A DNA stretch of 16,604 bases from Candidatus Omnitrophota bacterium (GCA_013204685.1 JABMSC010000008.1:1-16604); one strand, 5' to 3'. Numbered from the stretch's first letter, positions 7,433-15,180 are shown. The notes: a model not told the origin generated them from the sequence alone. Numbers and translations are program-made.

Positions 7433-8212
7433 ATGGAATATATTATTGTTTTCATCTTCGGTGCGATCATCGGTAGTTTTCTGAATGTTTGCATTTACAG
7501 GCTTCCTTTGGGGCTGTCCATTGTCAAACCGCGTTCCTTTTGTCCGTTTTGTGAACATCCGATAAAATGGTTTGAGAATGTACCTTTTTTAAGCTACCTG
7601 GTCCTGAGGGGCAGATGCCGGTATTGTCATCTGCCGATATCATTCAGGTATTTCCTGGTGGAGCTCACGACTGCTCTTAGTGGTGTGGGATTATTCTTTT
7701 ACAGGGTCCATTATGGGCTGCCTCTGGAGTGGTTTTTTGTTTACGCTTTTTTTACAGCTATTCTTATAGCAATAATATTTATAGACATAGAGCATCAGGA
7801 GATACCGGATATCATCAGCATACCGGGTATAGTAGTAGGGATACTGCTGACGACGATTTTCAGGACGGATGGATCTACTGCTTACATGGGTTCTTTTTTA
7901 AATTCAGCTTTTGGCGTGCTGGCCGGAGGTGGAAGCATGTTTCTCCTGGGCGTTTTTGGAGAACTTGTCTTTAAAAAAGAGGCCCTGGGTGGCGGTGATG
8001 TAAAGCTGATGGGCATGATAGGGGCCTTTCTTGGATGGAAACTGGTCCTTTTGACGTTTTTTCTGGCACCGGTCTTAGGGTCCGGTGTCGGCATTTTTAT
8101 GAAAATAAAATTTAAAAAAGAAGTGATACCGTACGGGCCTTATCTGGCGCTGGGGGCGCTGGCAAGTTTATTGTACGGAAATAAGATCTTGGAATATATA
8201 TTTGGGTATTAG
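7433..8212 (+). CDS. pilD: Type IV prepilin peptidase / N-methyltransferase
   Basis: Inner-membrane aspartic protease that cleaves the leader of type IV prepilins and pseudopilins and methylates the new N-terminus. The 259 residues contain the A24 N-terminal domain with two zinc-binding CxxC pairs (C37/C40 and C62/C65, in 'CPFCEHPIKW' and 'CRYCHLPISF'). The catalytic aspartates are D118 ('FIDIEHQEIPD') and D189 ('GGGDVKLMG', the GxGD motif). About seven to eight hydrophobic segments span the protein, the expected topology. No pilin or assembly ATPase gene is nearby, so it is an orphan processing enzyme serving substrates encoded elsewhere. It lies between aroE and aroC, apparently co-transcribed with aroE. 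Could serve pili, type II secretion or competence pseudopili; the sequence does not decide. Confidence 0.93.
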   Translation: MEYIIVFIFGAIIGSFLNVCIYRLPLGLSIVKPRSFCPFCEHPIKWFENVPFLSYLVLRGRCRYCHLPISFRYFLVELTTALSGVGLFFYRVHYGLPLEWFFVYAFFTAILIAIIFIDIEHQEIPDIISIPGIVVGILLTTIFRTDGSTAYMGSFLNSAFGVLAGGGSMFLLGVFGELVFKKEALGGGDVKLMGMIGAFLGWKLVLLTFFLAPVLGSGVGIFMKIKFKKEVIPYGPYLALGALASLLYGNKILEYIFGY

Positions 8213-8268
8213 TCCGTCGTCCGTGAGAAAAACGGAAAATGAAAAACGGAATATGAATCATGAACCCC
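8213..8268. repeat. Tract of eight 7-nt units in the pilD-aroC spacer
   Basis: Starting at the base after the pilD stop, the sequence divides into heptamers: TCCGTCG, TCCGTGA, GAAAAAC, GGAAAAT, GAAAAAC, GGAATAT, GAATCAT, GAACCCC. Units 3-4 and 5-6 form a 14-bp tandem repeat matching at 13 of 14 positions (8227-8240 and 8241-8254). GAATCATGAAC (8255-8265) nearly equals GAATCACGAAC in the xerC-waaA spacer (15201-15211). Confidence 0.55.
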
Positions 8269-8300
8269 GTTAGAAATATCAAAGAAATTTATAACGGGGT
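8264..8300. repeat. REP-like palindrome upstream of aroC (copy A)
   Basis: Left arm ACCCCGTTAGAAAT (8264-8277) and right arm ATTTATAACGGGGT (8287-8300) are complementary at 13 of 14 positions around a 9-nt loop. There is no T-run after it, so it is a poor intrinsic terminator. It ends 24 nt before the aroC start and would fold in the 5' leader of the mRNA. TGAAC occurs at both edges (8261-8265 and 8300-8304). A second copy lies inside dprA at 11911-11945. Confidence 0.7.
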
Positions 8301-8324
8301 GAACATTAACTGGAGGTTTTAATC

Positions 8325-9458
8325 ATGCTACGCTACATGACCGCAGGAGAATCACACGGAAAAGGGATAGTTGTTATTCTTGATGGCATGCCTTCCGGCC
8401 TTATGCTGGAGGAAAAGTTCATCAACACCGAGCTCACCCGCAGGATGTTCGGATACGGTAGAGGCGGTCGCATGGGCATAGAGAAAGACCGGGTGGAAAT
8501 CATAGGGGGAGTTCGAAAAGGAAACACCATCGGGAGCCCTGTCGGTATGCTCATAGTGAACAGGGATCATAAAATAGATAAACTCCCCGATGTTACCTCA
8601 CCGCGCCCGGGGCATGCGGACCTGGCGGGACTCCAGAAATACAACCTCAAAGATGCAAGGGATGTCCTCGAAAGGGCCAGCGCCAGGGAAACTGCTGGTC
8701 GAGTTGCTGCGGGTGCAGTTGCCAAGCTGATACTTCGTGAGTTTGATATAAAGATATTAAGTCATGTTATAAAAATAGGATCCGTCGAAGCTCGGGCCGG
8801 GGGATTAACTTTTGAGAAGGTGCTGGAACTTACCGATGAGTCGGTCTCAAAAGTCAGATGCGCTGATAAAGAAGCAGAAAAACTTATGTGCGAGGAAATC
8901 GACAAGGCGAAAAAGGATGGGGATACACTCGGCGGCGTTTTTGAGGTAATGGCAGTTGGTTTGCCCCCGGGACTGGGAACTTATGCGCAGTGGGACAGGA
9001 GATTAGACGCTAATCTCGCGCGAGCTCTTATGTCGGTCCCCGCGGTTAAAGCAGTTGAGATAGGTGATGGAATAGAATGTGCCGGCCGAAAGGGGTCCCG
9101 GGCTCATGATGCGATCCAGTATAACTCCGGCGAAAAGAGGTTTACGCGCGCTTCTAATAACGCAGGCGGGACAGAAGGCGGCGTTACGAACGGTGAACCA
9201 CTGATCTTGAAAGGGTACATGAAACCAATTGCTACGCTTGGTGATCCTCTTGCTTCAGTCGACATTAATACCAAAGAAGAATCCTCTGCGGCTCGAGAAC
9301 GCTCTGATGTCACAGCTGTGGCCGCGGCGGGTGTTGTCGGGGAAGCCGTTACGGCACTCGAACTTGCCTCAGCCTTTCTGGAGAAGTTCGGAGGGGATTC
9401 TATCGAAGAGATAAAAAGAAATTACGAAGGATATTTGGAGCAGGTCAGAAAAATATAG
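8325..9458 (+). CDS. aroC: Chorismate synthase
   Basis: Removes phosphate from 5-enolpyruvylshikimate-3-phosphate to give chorismate, the last shikimate-pathway step, using reduced FMN. The 377 residues carry the family signatures in order: 'MTAGESHG' (6-13), 'GYGRGGRM', 'SPRPGHADLAGLQKY', 'ERASARETAGR', and near the C-terminus 'NNAGGTEGGVTNGEPL'. The length is near the usual 350-380. The start is set by GGAGG at 8312-8316, eight bases before the ATG. A strong palindrome lies just upstream in the leader (8264-8300). aroK follows 10 bp after the stop. No flavin reductase is adjacent, so bifunctionality cannot be judged from this window. Confidence 0.96.
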   Translation: MLRYMTAGESHGKGIVVILDGMPSGLMLEEKFINTELTRRMFGYGRGGRMGIEKDRVEIIGGVRKGNTIGSPVGMLIVNRDHKIDKLPDVTSPRPGHADLAGLQKYNLKDARDVLERASARETAGRVAAGAVAKLILREFDIKILSHVIKIGSVEARAGGLTFEKVLELTDESVSKVRCADKEAEKLMCEEIDKAKKDGDTLGGVFEVMAVGLPPGLGTYAQWDRRLDANLARALMSVPAVKAVEIGDGIECAGRKGSRAHDAIQYNSGEKRFTRASNNAGGTEGGVTNGEPLILKGYMKPIATLGDPLASVDINTKEESSAARERSDVTAVAAAGVVGEAVTALELASAFLEKFGGDSIEEIKRNYEGYLEQVRKI

Positions 9459-9468
9459 GGTAGCGAAC

Positions 9469-9984
9469 ATGCGCAATATTTATATAGTAGGATTTATGGG
9501 AACAGGTAAGACCTCTATTTCAAAGGCTCTTGCTGAAGACCTCGGGCTTAATTACATTAGTATGGATAATGTGATCGAAGAACGCGAGAATAGGACCATT
9601 AACGACATTTTCGCGGAAGAAGGCGAAGAATATTTCAGGAGTCTCGAGCGTGAGGTGCTGGAGGAAATAGCGGGCAATGAAGGACAGGTCGTCGATACCG
9701 GCGGTGGTGTTGTCCTCGATGAGGAAAATGTAAAAAATATGAAGAATAGCGGGACTGTCATATGCCTCTGGTCGGATCCTGGAACTATCCGTAAGCATAC
9801 TCAGAAACACGGCCATCGGCCGCTTCTTAACGTTGAAAACCCCGAGGAGCGCATCCAGGAACTCATTGAGTGCAGGCGCCCCTTTTATGTAAAAGCATCT
9901 GATTTTCATATTGATACATCCGGCGGAGAAAAGAAAATTATACTTGGAAGAATTAAAGACTGTTTGTCCGGAGGAGAAGAATAG
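9469..9984 (+). CDS. aroK: Shikimate kinase
   Basis: Phosphorylates shikimate at the 3-hydroxyl with ATP, two steps before chorismate. The 171 residues match the family. The P-loop 'GFMGTGKTS' (8-16) binds ATP. D33 in 'SMDNVIEER', R57 in 'YFRSLEREVL' and 'DTGGGVV' (G78-G80) bind shikimate. The lid arginine is R117 in 'GHRPLL'. 'FYVKASDFHIDT' closes the fold. The start lies 10 bp after aroC, with only a weak purine-rich site (GTAGCGAAC) before the ATG. The HD-GYP gene begins 9 bp downstream, so aroC-aroK-HD-GYP is probably one transcript. Could be named aroL; the two are isozymes. Confidence 0.95.
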   Translation: MRNIYIVGFMGTGKTSISKALAEDLGLNYISMDNVIEERENRTINDIFAEEGEEYFRSLEREVLEEIAGNEGQVVDTGGGVVLDEENVKNMKNSGTVICLWSDPGTIRKHTQKHGHRPLLNVENPEERIQELIECRRPFYVKASDFHIDTSGGEKKIILGRIKDCLSGGEE

Positions 9985-9993
9985 GGAAGCAAT

Positions 9994-10989
9994 ATGGCTA
10001 AAGATATCATCATAAGCGATCTATTTTTTGAAAAGATCCTTGAGAACATTGATTGCCTGGCTATGGTTGTTGATGGAAAAGGATACATTAAATTCGGAAA
10101 CCCGAAATTTCTTGATTTTTCCGGACTTGGGAAAAAGGAGTCTTTTGACAAGAACTGGATCGAAAAGATCGTCCCCGAAGATAAACGCCCATCTGCGAAA
10201 AAAGCGTTTGACAGCATAAAAGGAAAGAAAAAACTCTACAAACTTGCCTTGCCGATCCTGGGAGTAGGAAACCTTGAAATATACAGCTCATGGATGGTCA
10301 TGCCTCTGGGGGAAGATAAGCCGGCCATGTTCCTTTTTATGGGAGAAGAAGATCGTATTTCTGTTTCCCTGGAGGTAGATGTACAAAATGTAGCACCTGA
10401 AGATGTTAAGGCGTCTCAGGGAGAAGTTATAAGGGCGATCTTTGAGGCGTCCAGGATCTGTGAGCCGGGGACGGCAAGACATGCTTCACGTGTTATGTAT
10501 TTTGCCGAGATTCTTGCAAATAAGCTAAAGATCAGGAGAGAAAGAGTCGAGAAGCTGAAGATCGCGGCGCTTCTTCACGATCTTGGGAAACTCTTAGTTG
10601 ATCATAAGGTCTTGTTCAAGAAAGGTAAACTTACCAAGGAAGAGTTTGATCACATAAAAAAACACCTGGACTGGGGTGTGGAAATAGCAAAAATGTTTTA
10701 TTTTCTCGAGGATATTATTCCCATAATTGAAAATCATCATGAGAACTATGATGGGAGAGGTTATCCCGGAGGTGCAAGAGGAAAAGATATTCCCATTGAG
10801 GCGAGAATATTAAGCATTGCCGATGTCTATGAAGCACTTACCGCAGACCGGCCCTATCGTAAGGCATTTTCCCGGGAAGAAGCAATAGCTATCATGGAAT
10901 ATGAAAAAGGGTATAAGCTTGATCCGCGCATAACGAACATTTTTCTTGATATGGTAAAAGAGGGAAAATTCAAGGGGTCTTCCGACTGA
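9994..10989 (+). CDS. PAS-like sensor with HD-GYP domain, probable cyclic-di-GMP phosphodiesterase
   Basis: The 331 residues have an N-terminal PAS-like region (about 10-120; 'ENIDCLAMVVDGKGYIKFGN', then a C-terminal strand near 'LEIYSSWMVMPLG'). A linker leads to a complete HD-GYP domain (about 145-325). The metal-binding H195-D196 pair is in 'LLHDLGKLLVDHKVL', followed by 'IKKHLDWG', 'IIENHHENYDGRGYP' with the GYP triad at 256-258, and 'ILSIADVYEALTADRPYR'. With all signature residues intact, hydrolysis of c-di-GMP is expected from family knowledge. No membrane segment or receiver domain is visible, so it should be a cytoplasmic sensor with unknown ligand. It is wedged between aroK and dprA and starts 9 bp after aroK. 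This placement links it to the operon by transcription, not clearly by function. Confidence 0.9.
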   Translation: MAKDIIISDLFFEKILENIDCLAMVVDGKGYIKFGNPKFLDFSGLGKKESFDKNWIEKIVPEDKRPSAKKAFDSIKGKKKLYKLALPILGVGNLEIYSSWMVMPLGEDKPAMFLFMGEEDRISVSLEVDVQNVAPEDVKASQGEVIRAIFEASRICEPGTARHASRVMYFAEILANKLKIRRERVEKLKIAALLHDLGKLLVDHKVLFKKGKLTKEEFDHIKKHLDWGVEIAKMFYFLEDIIPIIENHHENYDGRGYPGGARGKDIPIEARILSIADVYEALTADRPYRKAFSREEAIAIMEYEKGYKLDPRITNIFLDMVKEGKFKGSSD

Positions 10990-10996
10990 TATTGTT

Positions 10997-12142
10997 ATGA
11001 ATAAAACGTGTAGTGATATTTTGGCATTGAACATGGTCCCGGGACTTGGCCCTTTAGGGCTAAAGTCTCTTTTAAGCGAAGTGACCGATACCGAAGAGAT
11101 CTTTTCTATGTCCGGGGGGAGATTGTCGAAAATAACAGGCGGAAACTCTAACGGCATAAGAACGATAAGAAGTACGGAAGAATATAAGAGAGAACTGGAA
11201 TATGTTGAAAAAGAAAATATTAGCGTTATTTGTGCCGGAGACAGTAGATATCCGCCGGATCTAAATCATATATATGACCCGCCGCCGGTTCTTTATTGCC
11301 GGGGGAAATTAACCCGGGACGACATCAATGCAGTAGCGATAGTAGGTTCCCGAAAATGTTCCATGTACGGCATTCAGATGGCCGAGAAACTGGCGTATGA
11401 ACTTGCTGAAAAAGGTATAACTGTTGTAAGCGGGATGGCAAGAGGGATAGATACGGCGGCTCACAGAGGTGCCCTTAAAGCCGGGGGAAGGACGATAGCG
11501 GTTATGGGGAGTGGATTCCGGCATATTTATCCGCCCGGGTCCGAGATCTTTATGAGGTCGATCATCGCCACCGGTGCCGTTATTACGGAATACTCCTCGG
11601 ATATTACGCCGTCTAAAGGGACCTTTCCCAGACGAAACAGGATAATCAGCGGCATGTCCAAGGGAGTTATAGTGGTGGAAGCGGCCAGGCGAAGCGGCGC
11701 GATGATAACAGTGAATTATGCCCTTGAACAAGGGAGAGATGTGTTTGCTGTTCCGGGACGCGTAGATGCACCGGCAGCAAAAGGTACGAATTTTCTCATT
11801 CAGAATGGAGCAAAACTGGTAATGTGCGTAGAGGATGTGTTAGAGGAGCTAATGCTGGAAGTAAGTATTCAGGATAAAGAGGGCGCGCCCACTACTCAGC
11901 ACCCGGCACCCCCCGTTAAAAATCCCGAAAGAATTTCTAACGGGACAGGCGGCACCCAGAACTCAAACGATCGCGAGCAACAGGTCCTCGATGCATTGAA
12001 TGACAAGACATCAGAACATGTTGACAATATATATGAGCGAACTGAAATAGATCTTAATAAGCTTCCGGAAATTTTACTTAAATTAGAGATGAAAGGTCAG
12101 ATAAAAGCATTAGCCGGTAAACAGTATGTGCTAGCGAGATAA
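10997..12142 (+). CDS. dprA: DNA-processing protein DprA (Smf)
   Basis: Binds incoming single-stranded DNA during natural transformation and loads RecA; also widespread in bacteria not known to be competent. The 381 residues comprise an N-terminal helical (HhH/SAM-like) region (about 1-75) and the Rossmann-like DprA core (about 80-285). The core shows 'AIVGSRKCSMYG' (114-125), 'VSGMARGIDTAAH' (144-156), 'GTFPRRNRIISG' (208-219) and 'VEAARRSGAMITVNYALEQG'. A C-terminal winged-helix domain follows (about 328-381). The linker (about 292-325) is polar and Pro-rich, and part of it (residues 305-316) is encoded by a REP-like palindrome also found upstream of aroC. The gene starts 7 bp after the HD-GYP stop. 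The order dprA-topA-xerC resembles that in Firmicutes. Confidence 0.95.
   Translation: MNKTCSDILALNMVPGLGPLGLKSLLSEVTDTEEIFSMSGGRLSKITGGNSNGIRTIRSTEEYKRELEYVEKENISVICAGDSRYPPDLNHIYDPPPVLYCRGKLTRDDINAVAIVGSRKCSMYGIQMAEKLAYELAEKGITVVSGMARGIDTAAHRGALKAGGRTIAVMGSGFRHIYPPGSEIFMRSIIATGAVITEYSSDITPSKGTFPRRNRIISGMSKGVIVVEAARRSGAMITVNYALEQGRDVFAVPGRVDAPAAKGTNFLIQNGAKLVMCVEDVLEELMLEVSIQDKEGAPTTQHPAPPVKNPERISNGTGGTQNSNDREQQVLDALNDKTSEHVDNIYERTEIDLNKLPEILLKLEMKGQIKALAGKQYVLAR
11911..11945. repeat. REP-like palindrome inside dprA (copy B)
   Basis: CCCGTTAAAAAT (11912-11923) and ATTTCTAACGGG (11933-11944) are inverted repeats matching at 11 of 12 positions. Aligned without gaps, the 35 bp agree with copy A (8265-8299) at 27 positions, including both arms. 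It encodes linker residues 305-316 of DprA. A perfect 8-bp direct repeat, CGGCACCC, flanks it at 11904-11911 and 11950-11957. Confidence 0.7.
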
Positions 12143-12155
12143 AGGGAGGAATTTC

Positions 12156-14240
12156 ATGGCAGAAGCCGAGAAGAAGCAGACGAAAAAGAAAGCAACTAAA
12201 AAGAAACGTGCCCCCAGGGGGAAATACGTGGTGATCGTCGAGTCACCGGCAAAGTCAAAGACGATCAATAAGATACTTGGAAAGGATTATAAAGTCCTTG
12301 CCAGCATGGGGCATATAATCGATCTTCCCGTGTCAAAAATGGGGATAGATTTCGATAATGATTTTAAGCCGGAATATATCATAATGCGGGGGCGCACCAA
12401 ATATCTGAATGCCCTGAGGAAAGAAGCTAAAACCGCTAAAGCGATATACCTTGCCGCTGACCCGGATAGGGAGGGTGAGGCCATCTGCTGGCATCTAAAA
12501 AACCAGCTTGAGAAATTCGACACTGACATATACAGAGTAACATTTGACGAGATCACAGCGAAGGCTGTCAGTAACGCGTTCCATAACCCGCGCCAGCTTG
12601 ATATGAATAAAATAAATGCTCAGCAGGCACGCAGGGTGCTTGACAGGATAGTGGGATATTCCTTAAGTCCTCTTTTATGGAAAAAGATCACACGGGGATT
12701 AAGCGCCGGAAGAGTTCAGTCTGTTGCGGTTAAGATGATAATGGAGAGGGAAGAGGAGATAAGAAAGTTTACTCCGGAAGAATACTGGAGCGTTGATGCC
12801 TTGCTCCGGAAAAAGGATATTCCCACACCAGAAGAAAACCTGACCGATTTTAAGGCTAAACTTGTAAAGTATAAAGGCAAAAAGATCGAGGTCTCCAGCA
12901 AGGAAACCTCCGATAAGATGGTTCTGGAGCTGGAAAAAGAAAAGTATATAGTTAAGGATATATCCCGGAAGGACAAGAAAAGCCACCCGCGTTCACCTTT
13001 TATAACTTCCGTTATACAGCAGGAAGCTTTTAATAAACTGAATTTTTCTGTGAGTAAAACTATGAGTGTGGCCCAGAAGCTTTATGAAGGAATTGAACTT
13101 GGCGCTGAAGGTAGCGTTGGTCTTATAACTTACATGCGAACGGATTCGGTCCGCATCTCAAATGACGCGCAGAAAGAAGGCAGGGAATATATTCTCGATA
13201 AATATGGAGAGAAATATTGCCCCAAAGAACCTCCCCAGTATAAATCCAGGAAAAGCGCTCAAGAAGCTCATGAGGCTATCCGCCCCACGCTTCCTTTAAG
13301 ATCGCCCGAGGAGGTGTCTTCGCATTTAACCCCTGATGAACTTAAGCTTTATGATCTTATATGGAAGAGATTTCTTTCCAGCCAGATGACAAGTGCCCTT
13401 TATTCTGTTCTCACGATTGAAATAGATGCCGGTGATTACAGGTTCCGGGCCGGGGGTTCACGGCTTCTCTTCGACGGGTACCTGCGCCTTTATCAGACTA
13501 ATAGCAACGCTGAAGGAGAGATGCCGGAAATACCTTCGCTTGAAGAGGGAGAAGAGGTCAGCCTTGTGGAGCTAATACCGGAACAGCATTTCACGAAACC
13601 GCCTCCGCGTTACACCGATGCGTCTCTGGTAAAGACGCTTGAAGAAAAGGGGATAGGTCGGCCTTCGACTTATGCCCCTATTATTAAGACGATCGTTAAT
13701 AGGCATTACATAAAGAGGGATGGAAGGAGCTTGCATCCGACAGAACTGGGAGAATTAGTCAATAAACTCCTCGTGGATCATTTTCCTGATATCCTTGATG
13801 ATGCGTTTACCGCGAGAATGGAAGAAGAGCTTGATGAGATCGAGATAGGGAAAATTAACTGGGTTGACGTCGTACGTGAATTTTACACTGTTTTCATTAA
13901 GGATCTTGAAGAGGCGAAACATAAGATGGAAAATGTAAAAACACAACCTGTTATGACAGATGAAGTGTGCGAGTTGTGCGGTAAACCGATGGTAGTAAAA
14001 TGGGGACGCCGGGGCAAATTCTTAAGCTGTTCGGATTTCCCGAAATGTAAATTTTCCAAATCCATAACAACAGGAGTAGCTTGTCCGGAAGAAGGATGTG
14101 ACGGGGAACTTGTTGAGCGCAGATCCAGGAGGGGCGCATTTTACGGATGTACCAAATTTCCCAAATGCACATATACGAACAGAAAACTTCCATCCGATAA
14201 AGAAGGACAGGATGAGGACGAACAGCTAAAAGAGGAATAG
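12156..14240 (+). CDS. topA: DNA topoisomerase I (type IA)
   Basis: Relaxes negatively supercoiled DNA by transient single-strand cleavage. The 694 residues begin with a Lys-rich tail (1-23), then the Toprim domain: 'VVIVESPAKSKT' with catalytic E29, and the metal-binding 'DPDREGE' at 102-108. The catalytic tyrosine is Y326 in 'GLITYMRTDSVRIS'. 'TDASLVKTLEEKGIGRPSTY' is another type IA signature. Two C-terminal zinc-ribbon modules follow, each with four cysteines: 'CELCGKPMVV...CSDFPKC' and 'CPEEGCDGEL...CTKFPKC'. A strong GGGAGG site at 12144-12149 supports the ATG, which lies 13 bp after dprA. The xerC GTG begins 1 bp after the stop, implying translational coupling. The basic N-terminal tail is longer than in E. 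coli TopA and may help DNA binding (inference). Confidence 0.97.
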   Translation: MAEAEKKQTKKKATKKKRAPRGKYVVIVESPAKSKTINKILGKDYKVLASMGHIIDLPVSKMGIDFDNDFKPEYIIMRGRTKYLNALRKEAKTAKAIYLAADPDREGEAICWHLKNQLEKFDTDIYRVTFDEITAKAVSNAFHNPRQLDMNKINAQQARRVLDRIVGYSLSPLLWKKITRGLSAGRVQSVAVKMIMEREEEIRKFTPEEYWSVDALLRKKDIPTPEENLTDFKAKLVKYKGKKIEVSSKETSDKMVLELEKEKYIVKDISRKDKKSHPRSPFITSVIQQEAFNKLNFSVSKTMSVAQKLYEGIELGAEGSVGLITYMRTDSVRISNDAQKEGREYILDKYGEKYCPKEPPQYKSRKSAQEAHEAIRPTLPLRSPEEVSSHLTPDELKLYDLIWKRFLSSQMTSALYSVLTIEIDAGDYRFRAGGSRLLFDGYLRLYQTNSNAEGEMPEIPSLEEGEEVSLVELIPEQHFTKPPPRYTDASLVKTLEEKGIGRPSTYAPIIKTIVNRHYIKRDGRSLHPTELGELVNKLLVDHFPDILDDAFTARMEEELDEIEIGKINWVDVVREFYTVFIKDLEEAKHKMENVKTQPVMTDEVCELCGKPMVVKWGRRGKFLSCSDFPKCKFSKSITTGVACPEEGCDGELVERRSRRGAFYGCTKFPKCTYTNRKLPSDKEGQDEDEQLKEE

Positions 14241-14241
14241 C

Positions 14242-15102
14242 GTGGAACGGTTCATAAAAAAGTTCTCAAATTATTTAGATATAGAGAAGAACTACTCTCA
14301 GCATACCCTGCGCAATTATAAGTCCGATCTCAGGGAATTATCCGTTTTTTTAAAGGGGAAGGACCCCAAGGCTATTACACATCTTGATCTCCGGCGGTTT
14401 CTTGCGGAACTTAAACAGAAAAACCACGCTAAGCGTACGATAGTCAGAAAGCTTTGTGCAATACGGTCTTTCTTCAGATTTCTTTCGAAGGAAAAGTATC
14501 TTAAAAATAACCCGGCCGACGCCATATTTACGCCTAAACTGGATAAACGTCTTCCGGAGTTTCTGGATCCAGTAGACATCCTGAAACTGGTAACAGCACC
14601 ACCTGTGGACAATGTTCTGGGCTTGAGGGATAGAGCCATATTAGAGGTCTTGTACTCTACGGGTATACGCGTGAGTGAACTGGTGGGCCTGAACGATGAA
14701 GATGTTGATATAATTTCCGGAACGGTAAAAGTTAGGGGAAAAGGCAAGAAGGAAAGGATAGCCCTGCTGGGCAGAGAAGCGCAGAAGGCGATAAGAAAAT
14801 ACCAAGAAGCAAGAAGGCCTGATCTGAAGGGTACTTTTTTAAATAAGAACGGGACCCGGCTCAGTGATAGAAGCGTGCGGAGAATAATAGACAAGTATGT
14901 AAGGATCTGCAGTATTGAGCAGAAAATATCTCCTCATTCGATCCGGCATTCATTCGCTACGCATCTGTTGAATAACGGGGCGGATCTAAGAAGTGTTCAG
15001 GAACTGTTGGGACATAAAAATTTATCGACTACACAAATATATACGCATTTGGGGTCACAGAGGATAAGGGATATGTACGCCAAAGCGCACCCGAGGGCGT
15101 AG
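14242..15102 (+). CDS. xerC: Tyrosine recombinase XerC/XerD family
   Basis: Site-specific recombinase that resolves chromosome dimers at dif near the end of replication. The 286 residues have an N-terminal SAM-like core-binding domain (about 3-85) and a C-terminal catalytic domain (about 105-280). All active-site residues are present: R143 ('STGIRVSELVGL'), K167 ('VRGKGKKERI'), H232 and R235 ('SPHSIRHSFATHLLNNGADL'), H258 ('LLGHKNLSTTQ') and nucleophile Y267 ('IYTHLG'). The ending 'HPRA' is typical of Xer proteins. The start is GTG, 1 bp after the topA stop, and topA's end (AAAGAGGAAT) provides the ribosome binding site. I chose XerC over XerD from the dprA-topA-xerC order known in Bacillus-like genomes; sequence alone does not separate them. 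Ends in TAG, directly followed by the heptamer repeat spacer. Confidence 0.92.
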   Translation: MERFIKKFSNYLDIEKNYSQHTLRNYKSDLRELSVFLKGKDPKAITHLDLRRFLAELKQKNHAKRTIVRKLCAIRSFFRFLSKEKYLKNNPADAIFTPKLDKRLPEFLDPVDILKLVTAPPVDNVLGLRDRAILEVLYSTGIRVSELVGLNDEDVDIISGTVKVRGKGKKERIALLGREAQKAIRKYQEARRPDLKGTFLNKNGTRLSDRSVRRIIDKYVRICSIEQKISPHSIRHSFATHLLNNGADLRSVQELLGHKNLSTTQIYTHLGSQRIRDMYAKAHPRA

Positions 15103-15104
15103 GG

Positions 15105-15139
15105 GTGGTCGTGGATCGGGTTTCGGGGTTCGTGATTCG
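15105..15139 (-). repeat. Five 7-nt repeats, inverted orientation (left array)
   Basis: Read on the - strand, this is five heptamers with no gaps: CGAATCA, CGAACCC, CGAAACC, CGATCCA, CGACCAC. The array begins 2 nt after the xerC stop. Its last 12 bp (GTTCGTGATTCG, 15128-15139) are the perfect reverse complement of CGAATCACGAAC at 15200-15211 in the right array. Confidence 0.7.
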
Positions 15140-15156
15140 AGTGGAGATGGGGCGTC

Positions 15157-15180
15157 CGCTCCGTCATTGCGAGGAGAGCG
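15157..15180. repeat. Small hairpin in the centre of the xerC-waaA spacer
   Basis: CGCTCC (15157-15162) can pair with GGAGAGCG (15173-15180) with one bulged A, around GTCATTGCGA. From memory, the stretch GTCATTGCGAGGAG resembles half of a palindrome often seen between genes in environmental bacterial genomes; that match needs a search. Confidence 0.4.

Noticed and set aside
8264..8300. Rho-independent terminator after pilD
   Set aside because: There is no U-tract after the stem, and the structure sits in the leader immediately before aroC.
11881..11890. GGGCGCGCCC perfect palindrome in dprA
   Set aside because: Short GC palindrome in a codon-constrained linker; single occurrence, likely chance.
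14967..14981. AATAACGGGGC in xerC as a third copy of the TAACGGGG repeat arm
   Set aside because: No matching inverted arm nearby, and the bases encode the conserved 'LLNNGADL' motif.
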